From Desmodesmus armatus (lineage: Eukaryota; Chlorophyta; Chlorophyceae; Sphaeropleales; Scenedesmaceae), in the NCBI GenBank assembly GCA_007449985.2, contig VIIQ02000664.1, forward strand, positions 124,001-188,000: a stretch of DNA of 64,000 nt, written 5' to 3'. A model generated the notes under the pieces. The model was not told where the DNA came from and did not search any database. It saw only the letters and a list, made by a program, of their open reading frames with translations. Made by a program: the position numbers and the translations under genes. Positions 1 through 13,294 of this stretch are shown here, piece after piece (the stretch's first letter is position 1; every line of letters starts with the position of its first letter).

Positions 1-271
1 GCATGCTCACTGCTGACAAAGCTGTTGTGACTGTTCTTCTGTACTACCTGTGGCTCACAGCAGCCGCATGTTTATGGCATCCACAGCAGCAGCGCTGTGT
101 TCAACATACACACAGCATCTGTGTGTTGAGTAGCTTGATGGCAGCAATGAATTCAGTGGGGCTTGACAGATAGTGCGTAGAGGTACTGCGCGCCAACAGC
201 AACACTCCTTGCACTGCTTTGACCAAGTGCATGCCCTGCACTGTGCTGTTGCACTGCTGTCGTGTGTGCAG

Positions 272-1009
272 GCCCTGAAAGCTGAGTATGATCGTGTGAG
301 CGGGGCAGCAGCAGCAGCAGCGGGTGCGGGTGTGGGCGCAGGCGGGGCAGCAGCAGCAGCAGCTGGGGTTGGGGCAGCACAGGCGGGTGGCGCAGCAACA
401 GCGGGTGCAGGTGCAGGCGGGGCACCAGCAGCAGCTGCTGCTGCAGGTACTGACGCCGCAGCAGCAGCAGCTGGGGGTGGGGGAGCACAGGCAGGTGACG
501 CAGCAGCAGCGGGTGCAGGCGCAGGCGGGGCACCAGCAGCAGCTGCTGCTGCAGGTACTGAGGCCGCAGCAGCAGCAGCAGCAGCAGGTGGTGGGGGTGG
601 GCAAGCACAGGCGGGTGACGCAGCAGCAGCGGCTGCTCGTGGGGTGCCGGGTGTGCCGATGCAGCCACCTGCTGTAGCGGAGCTTCTGCAGAACTACATC
701 CCGGCTAATCCTGACTTTGTGTTTCAGCTGCTGGGGCAGGAAGGTTTCACTATTCTGCCTGCAGATGTGGCCGGTTCGGACTCAGCCCTGTGTGACGCTG
801 TAATCAGCGCCGGCCCAGGTGCCCTGCCAGTTGTGAGGCGTGATGCAAGTGGCCAGCCTATCGTCAGCATTGCCACAGGCTTAGCATCCATCTACAAGCT
901 CACGTCCAGCAGCAGCGTGCAGTTGATTCAGGTGCCTCAGTGCTTGGTGGTGCCCAGCACAAACCTGTCAGCAGACGTCCTGCAGCAGGTGCTGGGTCAC
1001 TCGAACTGA
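272..1009 (+). CDS. 3' terminal exon of an unidentified Ala/Gly-repeat protein (5' part outside the window)
   Basis: The segment reads open from a clear acceptor (GTGTGCAG before 272) to a TGA at 1007-1009. The first ~130 residues are almost only Ala, Gly, Pro and Gln, made of two to three imperfect copies of a block of about 115-120 bp (roughly 320-640). The last ~115 residues have normal composition, with stretches such as VAELLQNYIPANPDFVFQLL and a hydrophobic tail ending in LQQVLGHSN. I do not recognise this domain. An ORF can be extended upstream to 173, but the acceptor and the change in composition argue that 1-271 is intron. The upstream exons must lie to the left of the window. The repeat block is probably a flexible linker; its copy number may vary between strains. 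Confidence 0.5.
   Translation, partial: ALKAEYDRVSGAAAAAAGAGVGAGGAAAAAAGVGAAQAGGAATAGAGAGGAPAAAAAAGTDAAAAAAGGGGAQAGDAAAAGAGAGGAPAAAAAAGTEAAAAAAAAGGGGGQAQAGDAAAAAARGVPGVPMQPPAVAELLQNYIPANPDFVFQLLGQEGFTILPADVAGSDSALCDAVISAGPGALPVVRRDASGQPIVSIATGLASIYKLTSSSSVQLIQVPQCLVVPSTNLSADVLQQVLGHSN
320..640 (+). repeat. GCA-rich coding minisatellite
   Basis: Imperfect tandem blocks of about 115-120 bp (compare 440-560 with 560-640) built from GCAGCAGCAG, GGTGCAGG and CACCAGCAGCAGCTGCTG motifs. They encode Ala/Gly-rich repeats in the exon above and open long Gln- or Cys-rich shadow frames. Confidence 0.7.
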
Positions 1010-1929
1010 TTATGTGGTTGCTTTTGCAGGAGGTTGCAGCTGTGAGGTTGCACCAAGTGTGTGCGTGTGCGCCTGCATCAAGTACACATCTGCTCAACAG
1101 TACCATATTGTAGCATTCGGTTGATCCAGCACATGATGTTGTGGCCATGGGGTGTGGTTAGCGGCATGTCCGTATTTTTGCTTGGTTGACATGACCGATG
1201 TTGGCTGCTGTGCAGCGGCTCTGTTGAAGTTGTGTTTTGCTGTTGAGGGTAGTAGCTTGAGCAGCTGTGGGTGAGTATGCCACATGTAAAATGGCCATCT
1301 GTCTGCTGGTCCAAAATGGCATGGCAGTTGTGTCATGCTCCTGTTGAGCTTCTGGCGGGTGCTTTTGCCAGGGTGCGTGCCTGCGACGCGTATATTGCTG
1401 TAGCAAGCAAGGATGACGTAAGGGGTTGTCATTGTAACAGGTCAAGGCATCCAACAGGCTCCTGGACCAACAAGGGGTCAGCATGTGACAGTTGACTTTT
1501 GACTGAAGAAATGGCTTGCGCAGTTTATTGTCAGGTCAACGGTGTGCACAGCACATGCAAGGGCTCATCTGCCAGCCACAGTGTGTGCATGTCTGTTCAT
1601 GAATTAGTTCAGCCCTGGTAGGTGGTGAGGCATATCAACTTGAATCTGGCTGGTTGTGCCACAGCAGTGCGGCCATACTGTATCCTAGAGTTGCTAAACT
1701 GATGACTGTGCCTTGTATTATCAACTAATCCATATACATGCATACAGGGCACCAGGCCTAAACCACAGCAAACGCTTCAGCAAGCACGCTTGGTAAGCCA
1801 CAAGCCTCGGTCAATGGTGATTGTCCTATAACCAAGCATACACAAGTTCAGCAGGTACATTGTACATATAGGATAGATTTCAGCAGGTGCATAGTATATA
1901 CAGCATTCATGTCTTCCCAGTCACAAGGT
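1010..1929. other. intergenic / 3' flank, nothing identified
   Basis: Contains the 3' untranslated region of the gene ending at 1009. I see no coding exon, RNA gene or repeat family in this stretch. Confidence 0.5.
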
Positions 1930-4275
<2,346 letters not shown>

Positions 4276-4982
4276 CCAACAGGTATCTACACGCTTGATC
4301 TACTGGCACACTGCACAGCTTTCACACGCGCTTATACCCAACTTTGCATCCTTGGATGGTTGTTGCATTGGCTGGATGCATTCCCCGTGTACACAAACAC
4401 ACACCCATGCTCTATGTGCGTGGTTCAGAAGGACGCAGAGTGCAATCTCTTTCCAGTTGTTGACTGCCTCCTTGCACACACAAGATGCCCTGATTGTCAT
4501 TGACAGCAGGACACCAGGACAAGGCTCTGTATGACTTCCTTGATATGCAACTTGTTGAAGCTTGCTTGAGGCATGTTGATGTTGAAATGCACTGACATTT
4601 GCTGCCAATGAACAGACAATGTCCCACCCAATGCTGACATGTGCCACCTGCTTTGTCAGTATATTGCCACCACTCTCCCTTCACCACCTTCATCGGGATG
4701 CATTGCGTCCGCAGTGAAGATTACAACTTTCTGTCCCCCGCTACAATAAGTGTTGTGGTTCTGTACCAATCTGCTGTGTCAGGGCTTGGGGTGCAAAATG
4801 ATCACCAACTGCAACAATGATACCAACACCCCAAGGCTTAAGAGTCCCAATGTCCGAAAGCCCATCACCTGCACCCTCATGACAGGCACACACATAAACA
4901 CGCGGCCACATTGGCTCTGCGGCATGCCAATCACACCCAACATGCATCACAAACAACCATCCCACATACTCAAGCAACAGTA
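4276..4982. other. 3' flank of the KDZ gene
   Basis: Lies between the satellite array and the stop codon of the minus-strand KDZ gene. It presumably includes the 3' untranslated region. No exon or repeat family recognised. Confidence 0.4.
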
Positions 4983-7900
4983 TCAGCAGTCATCCTCACT
5001 GCTTTCACTGCCATTGCCGCTGTCGCTGTCTGCCAAGTCGACTGCATCGCAGCCCTCTTCATCACTGTACGCCAGCTCATCGTCAGACTCCTGTTCTTCA
5101 GGCTGTACATCTGCAGGCCCGTCAACACCTGAGGCCCCCAGGTCAGCCAGACGGCTGGCGTGTGCTGCAGCTGCATCTGCAGTGATGTATGGCTGAAAGG
5201 CGCTGTGCGCCCGACTAAGGTGACGCACTGCCTCCTGCTTTGCGCGCTGCAGCACACACGCCGCACCCTCACGTGCGCGCACATCACCAGCCAGCTCGTG
5301 ACATTGTGGCAGGTACCGCCCTGTCACACAGTCCTGCTTGCAAGGCAGCAGCGCAGGCAGAACGACAGGCAGTGGGTTTTGCTGTTGATACTGTTGCATA
5401 GTTCAGGCAGTGCCTCAACACACCACGAAGAGCCAATGCATGAACATATACTGATGGGACCCAGCACTGACCACACGTACTGTGCATGACTGCTGCTTCA
5501 TGCCATCGTACAAGCATAACAGCAACAGATCTGTACCTGCATGCCGCCAGCCTGCAACTGCTGCGGCAGGTCTGTTGCCGCCGCTGTTGGTGACAGCAGG
5601 ATGGCAATGAGTCTGTCCTGCTTGTCAATGACTGTCTCCCAGTACTGCAAGTGAGCCTGCATTTCGCGCGGCAGCAGCAGCAGCTCCTCCTTGATGCGCT
5701 GCACCTCGTTGTAGGCATCACACACCTTGAGCGTCACCTCCATGCCGTACACTGACACCACCTCCTCCACTGCAGCAGCAGACAATGCAACAAAAAGCAA
5801 GCAGCAATCAAAAACAGCACAGCCTATGGCAGCAGCAGTACAGGCCAAAAAGCAGCACCAACAGAAACCTCAGGGCCCTCGACATCAGGAATACACAGCC
5901 CCCCAGGGGTACACATGCTGCACAGCCAATTCACCCACCACCCACGCACCACACACCTGCAGGCTCCACGCCATCCAGGCGCCTGTACTCATTTGCCCAT
6001 GCATAGGTGCGCTGCTTGACGTCCTCCAGCTGTGCCACCTGGCGAGGCGTGCTGCCATAAGGGAGCAGTATGTTGTACTGCTCAACAAGGCTGCCGAGCT
6101 GCGTCGTGATGTCAGCACACTTCTTGCTGTGGCGCTTCTGCTCCTTGGGTCGTGCTGCACAACACGTACATGAACACCGGAACACAATTAGGCATCAGGC
6201 AAAGGCATCAGGCATGCTGACAGGCAGTGCAGATGTCGCAAATGTGCACATGCCTTGCGCATGCCGTGCCTTGCCACAACGTGGGTTTACACTTGACGGT
6301 TTCATAGCCAACATGCCGCTGCCAGCAAACGAGTTGTGCATGCCAGGGCTTAACACTATGATGCACCTGAGCGCTGAGTGATTGAATGACACCTCACAGG
6401 CAGTTCATGTGGGAGTGTGCCATACCTGCTGCAGCATCTCTCTTGCCAGCCTGCTTGCCCAAGTTGTAGCACGTTGCCTCAATCTTGTTCTGCATGGTGA
6501 GAATGGACGCCTCAGCAGCGGTGCTGAACAGGGCTTGGATGACCTGCGCCTCAGTAGGGCTAAACACGTTGGCCAGGGCTGGCAAGCCCTGTGCCACTTG
6601 AGCCAGCAGCTGCTTGTACCTGAAGGTCACAGAACATGTCATGTCTCGTGTACACATACACAACATAGTTTCCGTGCAGTTGCAAAGCAGCCACTATGCA
6701 AGTAGGTGAAACAGGGCGGGGCAGGATGCAGGGGACAGAACCTTGACACAGATGGACACAGTGTGCCTGCCAGGTGGAGCCTCCAGGAAGTGTACAGGCT
6801 CCCTGTACCTGTTGTCGTTGCGCTCCTGCAGCACAGACTTGGCCAGCTGGTGAATCTTGCCGGTGCTGGGCCTGGCGATGCTGGCCACCATGCGGGCTAC
6901 CTCCACTGGCGCTTCTCCTGCTGCTGCTTGTGCATGTGGCTGTGAGCTGCTGTTCAGGAACCTGTCCAGCAGGGGCGCATCCAGGCGGCTGCGTGCTAGG
7001 GAGAAGAGCTCCAGCACCTCCTGGTGTGGGGCAGTGCCCTTCATCTCGGCTGCACATGAGACAAGCGCATTTATCAGTTAACTCCACCGGGGTGTACACG
7101 TTCAGGCAACAGTAGGCACACAGACAGTAGGCATACAGACAGTATGCCTACAAAAGACTGAGCTGGCCGTGACGCAGTTGCGGTCACCTGTTGCATGAGC
7201 CTTCAAAGCGTCCCGCATTCGCAGCACAAAGCCCGATCGCTGTTCTGGAGGGTGCTGTGTGAGACCGCTCAACTGCTGCTGGAGGGTGGCGATGGCTGGC
7301 GGCAGCATCTTCTTGTACTTGACGATCTTGCCGACCAGGAAATCAGCCTGCCCAGCACGCTTGCTGCGCCCGACCTCGACGCAGTGCTCAGTGATGACGT
7401 CCGTGGAGCCTGCACAAGGCACACAAGTGAAGAGTGAGAAGCTGCGCAGCCGCCCCAGCTGGGTTAAGGGTGGCAGCTCCTTGCCACGTGCTCTGTGTCA
7501 GTGCAGCAAGCAGCATACCTGCAACACTTTGCTGGCATGTGGTGCGTCCCAGGGGTGAAAGGCCTGAAAACAGCTGCTCCCCTGCCTCGCCAGCCGTCTT
7601 GCCGCAACCATCGACCGCACCAGGCTGATACAGCACCTGCAGCAATCAAATTCACATGCGATTATAAGTTGATGCACAGACATGACAACAACTATCAGTG
7701 ACTGTACATGCAACATGCCTGCGTTTGGGACTCAGGTGTACCTGCAGCTGGCAGTGAGTGTTGCAGTGTGACTCCGGGTGTGCAAGTAACAACCCAACTT
7801 GGGTGCGCACCTGGCATGACTGCGCGTGCAGGCTGCCGTGGGCAGCAGAGTGGACCAGGCGGGTGCTGCAAATGTCTTGGCCGCTGCTGCTGAGCTGCGC

Positions 7901-10900
7901 CAGCCGATCTGACAGGTTGAGCACTGCTGCGTCTGCACCAAGCTGACCCGTGGAGCGCAGGTGCTGGATGTTGCTGTTGAGACGGTGCAACCACACTGCC
8001 CACTTGCACATGATGTCAATGTGCAGTTGGCGCAGCCCGACCTGCTGCGCAGCTGCTGCCAGAGCCAGAGTCAGCGCGTACGAGTAGCGCTCGCCAGTGC
8101 GGATCTGGTTGAGGGCTGCAACTGGACCACCATGGCGTGCATCCGTGAGGAAGTAGCGGCCTGTGATCTCCTGCTTCTCCCTGCGCCGTGACGAGTTGCT
8201 GGCTGCAGCCCAATGGCCGCCACAGTGTGTGTCAGCACGCTGCACAGTACGCCGCCAAACAGCAGACAGGCAGCAGAACAGCAAGCTGGTGACCTCTCCT
8301 TTTGCACAGTGCTGATGATGCAGTTGGTACCGCAGATGCAACCAGACCCACATACATGCAAGTGGCATCGGACAGTGAAGCAGGTACTTCACAGCATTGT
8401 GCAGGATACAATAAGAAGCAGCGTTTGAGACTGTTAGGTATCATGCGTGCATGTTAGAGTGCACACTTGATATGCAGGGACATGCAGCCCATGCTCAGCA
8501 GGCGCCTACCTCGTTCTTCAGGATCTTGCCAACCGCCTTCATGTCCTGGTCCACCAGCTCTGCAGGGACAAACAGGACGTCCTTGTAGTACGGCTCACGA
8601 GAGGCCTCCTTGTCACGGTCCCAGGTGTACAGCTTCTGGTTGCCGTCCCCATGTACAGCTCGCTCGCCAGGCACGCAGGCAGGGCACTCCAGATCCTTCA
8701 GCTGCCCCACGTGCATGCGGGTTTCCAGCTGCAGCTTCTTCCATTCAGCGTGTGCCACAGTGAATGCTGCGCGATTGATGGGCAGCACCTGGGTTGGGGA
8801 TTGTTGGAAACAGAGAAGGCAGGCACAGGGGGGTGGTGTGTGTGTGTGGCTTGTGAGGGGCAAGCAGTCAAGGCACTGACACCACCGACTCACCGAGATT
8901 TCCTCAGGTGCAGGCAGCACGCATGCACACCATGATACAAGCACACATGCCAAGGTTCTTAGAACAATAGCCACTTGGTCTCTGGCATGTACCTAGACAT
9001 CATCCAATCCTACCAGCCAACCGACCACTAACCGATCGCATTTCCTTACCGGCATGCTGCAGGTTGCTGCTGCCGCGTGCTCTACGCCTTTGAGGAACCC
9101 ACTCAGCGTTGCTGCAGGGTTGCTGAGCCTGTGTGAGTCCCACTGCTGCAACAGGTCAACCTCCACTATGGTTTTCATCATGTTGCTGAGGGAAGCTGGC
9201 CAAGCACCAATCTGCAGGAAGTCCAGAGGCTGCTGCCACGTCACTGTGTCACACAGCTGGCACCGGAAGCTGACACGCAGTACCTGGATCACACCGCCTG
9301 TAGATACAAACACAAACACCAGCATCATCAGCATGTCCGTTCATGTACGTGCCAGGCGCACTGTGTTGCAGGGGATGAGCAGAGTACACCAACTAATCAT
9401 GCTGACAGCGACAACAGCACTATGACTCACTGAGCACGCCCCATGCAAGACAGGTAAGTGAACAGTCTGGGAGGTAGGGTGGGTAGCAGGACTGGCAAAG
9501 ATCCAAAGAACAACACTACAAAACAACAGGCAGGACCCAGGAGCGAACTAGGGCCGCACATCAGATGTTGGGTCACTGGAATCCACGGTTGTGCCCTAGT
9601 TGTCTGGCTGAACAGTCTACTGCGATGGGCATACACAAGCAGCAAATAAGAAAATCGGAGGGTACAGCTAGGCTGACAGACTTACGCCTGCAGATGTATG
9701 ACATCGGCTTTGCCTCCTGTGCATGCACACCAAACTGCCCAGGGCACTCGCCGCCGCTACCGGCACACTGCGGTGCAACAGTGAAGTACGCTATAACAGC
9801 AAGGACATCGGCAGTGGCAGGGCAGCGCAGCAGGTGGAGAAGCGGTGAGCAGGGCAACCAGCAGGCACGCAAGGAAGAAGGCAATCAAGCAGTACAGTAC
9901 ACAGTACAGTACAGTACAGGTGATGAGGACAAGGTCCCAACCTCAGCGCTCGCCAGCTCGCCAGCGAGCCAAGGGCTCATGAAGGCGCCCACAGGGCCTG
10001 CTACTCAACGTACCCGAGCCTGTCAGGCCAGGTGGGAAAGCTATCAATATCGGCACCAAGCCAAGCAACCAAACAAGCAAGCAAGCAAGCAGCAAACACG
10101 CAAGCAGAAGCAAGCCAGTCATCAGCCTCTCAGCAGTGTACCTGATGCTGCTGCATATGGCAACTGCTGCCAGCAGCCGCCAGTGTGCCTCTCGCGCTTG
10201 TGCATGTGCACGCCTCTGTGCTGAGTTGCATCACAAGCCTCACAGAAGGCCGTTGTGCCCCCGCCAGGGTTGCATGACCAGCACCTGCAAAGCCAGCCGT
10301 CACAATGTCAGGTGCAAGAGCGACCACTGGGGGCACAGCATGCCCCCAATCTGCGCAGCACAGCTACAGGTGTACTGCTGTTGGCGCCAGCTTGCTGAAA
10401 GAGCGATGTGCGCGCACCTGATCTCAGCACAGCTGCCCTGGCAGCTGCTGCAGGTCTGCTGTGCTGGCGAGGCCAGCTGGTGCAGGGCTCTCTGCGCAAT
10501 GTAGGGGGACTCCTGGCGCCACCTTGCAAGACTATCTTGCTTCTTCTTGGCTCGCTGCTCGCGCTTCCTTGCTGCTGTAGCAGCGGCCAGCTGCTCACCC
10601 GCTGGGATGGACTGCTGTATGCACTCTTCCAAAAGTGCTGCCTGCTCGTGCATATCGAACTGCTGCTGCTGGTGGTTGTGCTGCTGCCCCTCTGTTGCCT
10701 GTGCGTATTCACTGTGTGCATCCATGGGCTGCACCCCGGGCTGGCCTGCATCATGGTGAGGCTGGAACGTCTGTGCAGCAGCTGCCCTACCCTGATGCTG
10801 CTGTCCTCCCAGTCCCCCTGCAGCCCTGGGCCTGCTGCTGCTGCTGCTTTGTGCTGCCTGTCTAGAGGGCTGTGTCTGTCTGGAGGTCTGCCTGCGTTTA

Positions 10901-10971
10901 GGTGCTGGACAGCATGCTGCTGCAAACAGCTGATCCACTTGCTGCATATGCTGAACATGATCATCGTCCAT
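4983..10971 (-). CDS. KDZ-type (Kyakuja-Dileera-Zisupton) transposase with N-terminal Cys cluster
   Basis: Predicted exons (minus, 5' to 3'): 10971-10418, 10284-10142, one unresolved exon within about 9990-9590, 9297-9050, 8788-8510, 8239-7811, 7636-7519, 7409-7188, 7049-6809, 6619-6426, 6154-5957, 5769-5537, 5390-4983. All phases join without a stop; the resolved part is 1,089 codons. After a Gln/Ser-rich start comes a metal-binding-type Cys cluster across exons 1-2 (CSSCQGSC, then CWSC and FCEACD). Exon 4 has FRCQLC. Exon 5 has ECPAC and the first acidic site GDGNQKLY. Exon 6 has IDIMCKW, and exon 7 has AGEAGEQLF; together these fit a DDE/RNase H-like catalytic set. Later exons are helical (LQYWETVIDKQDR), and the tail is Asp/Glu/Ser-rich. 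Family members mobilise DNA in the nucleus; whether this copy is mobile or domesticated cannot be told from sequence. No flanking inverted repeats were found. Confidence 0.8.
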
Positions 10972-12087
10972 ACGTATTGAAACAGGGACAAGCCTATTGT
11001 CTACAAGAGGAAAGAAAAAGAGAATGCATTACGTGCGATACAGCTGTTCTTGGGACCAGCAGTGGGCCACTGCCAGTGGCAACAACCCAACTTTCAGGTT
11101 CGGAAGATAGGACGTGTGTGCCGAAACTCTTCAGGAGTTTTGGGATCTATCATCGAAACTTCGGTCAGACTAAGTTTGGACAAAATCGCCAAACTCCGTA
11201 GGCATCACTAGTGCTATAGCATGTCACTTTCCAACCACCACAAAGCATGAAATGTTACATCCACTCCTGACAGTCCTTGCAAACTAAGCACCTCTTATGC
11301 AAAGTGGGTGTCAGCCCATAGAGAGCCAGCAGCCCTCTGTCCTGCTGCACATGACCTGCCCTTACTGGCGTCCAGCTGCCAGGCTGGCGCTAGAGGTGGT
11401 GGGGTCTTCGAAGCGAGCCCATGGCTCACACCCCAAGGTGTGCGGACTGCCAAATAGTATGCTGGAGCCCCTGCGCTGGCCCCATCAGGCTGCTAGTGTG
11501 CTGTGTGCACAGATCAAATAAAGCTGTGGCAAGATGGCCACTACAATACACACAATGCAACCTGCACACCTGCGCGTCCTGCTTGTTGGTGCCAACGCTG
11601 CCTGCACCAACCTTCACTGCTGCATTGACATGCAGATAAAACAGAGTGCACAGGGGTGCTGCCAACAGACCAGGCCCTGAGGGCCTTGAGTCAACAGCGC
11701 TGCATCAAATGGCCGACTGCCTGGTGTCACCGGGCTTATGCATGCGTCCCAACACACCAACTCTGAAGCACAGCAGCAAAGGTCAATCTCACACATGCCG
11801 TCAGTTGTAGTAACTGCGCTTGCATACCCTGTGCAGAAAACCATGCAGAGCGCGTAGCCGCCTGCCTTAAGCATGCTTACATGCTGCAGTGCGTGTGCGC
11901 ACGGCAAACATACAGTGCCGCACACAGGTGCTGGCAAGCTTGCGCGCCTGTGACGCTGACACCAAGGGACACCCTGTAGCAGCACAGCTGCAGGACAACC
12001 ACAACCAATGTATGCCCCCCCCTCTGCACAATGTCAGACACTGCAACAAAGTGAAGGGAAGTAGTAACTGTACTAGGTGGGGCACAA
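10972..12087. other. 5' flank of the KDZ gene and 3' flank of the Cys-rich gene
   Basis: About 1.1 kb between two minus-strand genes. 11090-11250 is locally AT-richer (around AGTTTGGACAAAATCGCC) and may contain the KDZ promoter. No exon recognised. Confidence 0.35.
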
Positions 12088-12558
12088 TCACTTGAGTGGG
12101 GTCTGAGCTGCGACGCCAGCGGTCTTGCTGGTGGTGTTGACAGCCAGTAAGTCGCTGTCTTCCGCGCAATTGACAGTGCGATTCCTACCCTTGGGCACCT
12201 TCACACACTTTGGAAGCTTCTCCTCCTCCTCTACGTTCTGTCCAGTTGCAAGGGCTGCAGCCCTCTTTGCTTGCATGGCGGATGCAACATTCGCCTGCAC
12301 GCAGTCATTCAGATTGAAGTTCTGGCACCGGCACACCCTGACAGGGCCACCTGGGATGGGGTTCCTAACACAGCCGCATACGCCGTTCTGACAGCAGTCT
12401 GCGTCTGTGGAGCAGGGGCTGCAGTTGTCAAGACACTGGGTCTGGGCATCACCACTGCACACTGCCAGCAGCAGTAGCAACGCGGCAAGCAGCAGTGTCT
12501 GCATAGGCACAACGCAACACAGCGATCGCAGTGTCAGAGGCATTTTTGAAGGGTTCAC
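12088..12558 (-). CDS. small secreted cysteine-rich protein
   Basis: Single-exon frame of 156 codons. A hydrophobic signal peptide (TLLLAALLLLLAVCSGDAQT) is followed by a compact region with about ten Cys in 45 residues (CSPCSTDADCCQNGVCGC, then VCRCQNFNLNDC) and two further Cys near the C-terminus, a spacing reminiscent of knottin-like disulfide folds. Two N-glycosylation sequons (NRT, NTT) lie in the last third, which also has an acidic run (EEEEK). Three in-frame Met codons (12558, 12543, 12504) precede the hydrophobic core; the middle or last would give a more typical signal peptide. The product probably goes to the wall, vacuole or medium. I cannot assign a function. Confidence 0.7.
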   Translation of the reverse strand: MNPSKMPLTLRSLCCVVPMQTLLLAALLLLLAVCSGDAQTQCLDNCSPCSTDADCCQNGVCGCVRNPIPGGPVRVCRCQNFNLNDCVQANVASAMQAKRAAALATGQNVEEEEKLPKCVKVPKGRNRTVNCAEDSDLLAVNTTSKTAGVAAQTPLK

Positions 12559-13294
12559 GAATTGTGATGACGGCCAGCTGATCAGCGACTGGTCGAAGTA
12601 GCAGCAGCAGCAGCAGCTGCGATCACTTGTTTGCCCACCTTCATCATGGGGCAGCCAGGCTCAAGACTGCCAACGCTGATTTGTAGCTGAGGCAAATGTG
12701 TGGTGATTGTCTGGTTGAGCGAGATATGTGACGATCAGCACTGGTACTGGTACTCCCGGAGCGGACTGAAGGAAGGGACTGACGGCAAAAAGCAGGAAGG
12801 CAGACGTTCAAAGGTAGGAGTGGTTCGTCACAAGAGAGTCAAACGAAAGAAACTGCGCGCCTTTCGGCGCGACACTGGGGTCAAATCAAAGGACAGCTGC
12901 GACTGTGGCTGCAAAAGGGGGGGGGGAGAGTGGGGGTCATACCAGGGGTGTATGACAGTCCAGACATACACACCTCCTGGAGGGAAACCAAGGTCAACAT
13001 CCTGCGCCAGTTGGTGTGGCATGAGCTTCACATAGGTTGTCAAGCTGCACGCCCCAAACTTCAGAAACAACTTGAGCCAAAACACAAAACACCCACAGCA
13101 ACGCAGCACGCACACAAGGGTGGCTATGCCATTGAGTACACGGTACAATTGCAGTTGCGACAACACAGCTGCAACAATGCCAACACAACCCACACCGTCA
13201 CACATGCATCCAACCAACCAGCGCCTGTTCAATCAATCAGGTTGAGCTGGCGGGACTCATGCACACAGGGCAAGCAGCGGCCGAGGTCAAACAA
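12559..13294. other. intergenic spacer
   Basis: Holds the 5' flank of the Cys-rich gene (short CAG run at 12601-12620) and the 3' flank of the Myb gene. No gene recognised. Confidence 0.4.

Noticed and set aside
9573..9990. candidate third exon of the KDZ gene (VSLAVPSDFLICCLC and neighbours)
   Set aside because: The composition fits a zinc-ribbon segment of the family, but I could not find borders with matching phase; it is mentioned only as an unresolved exon.
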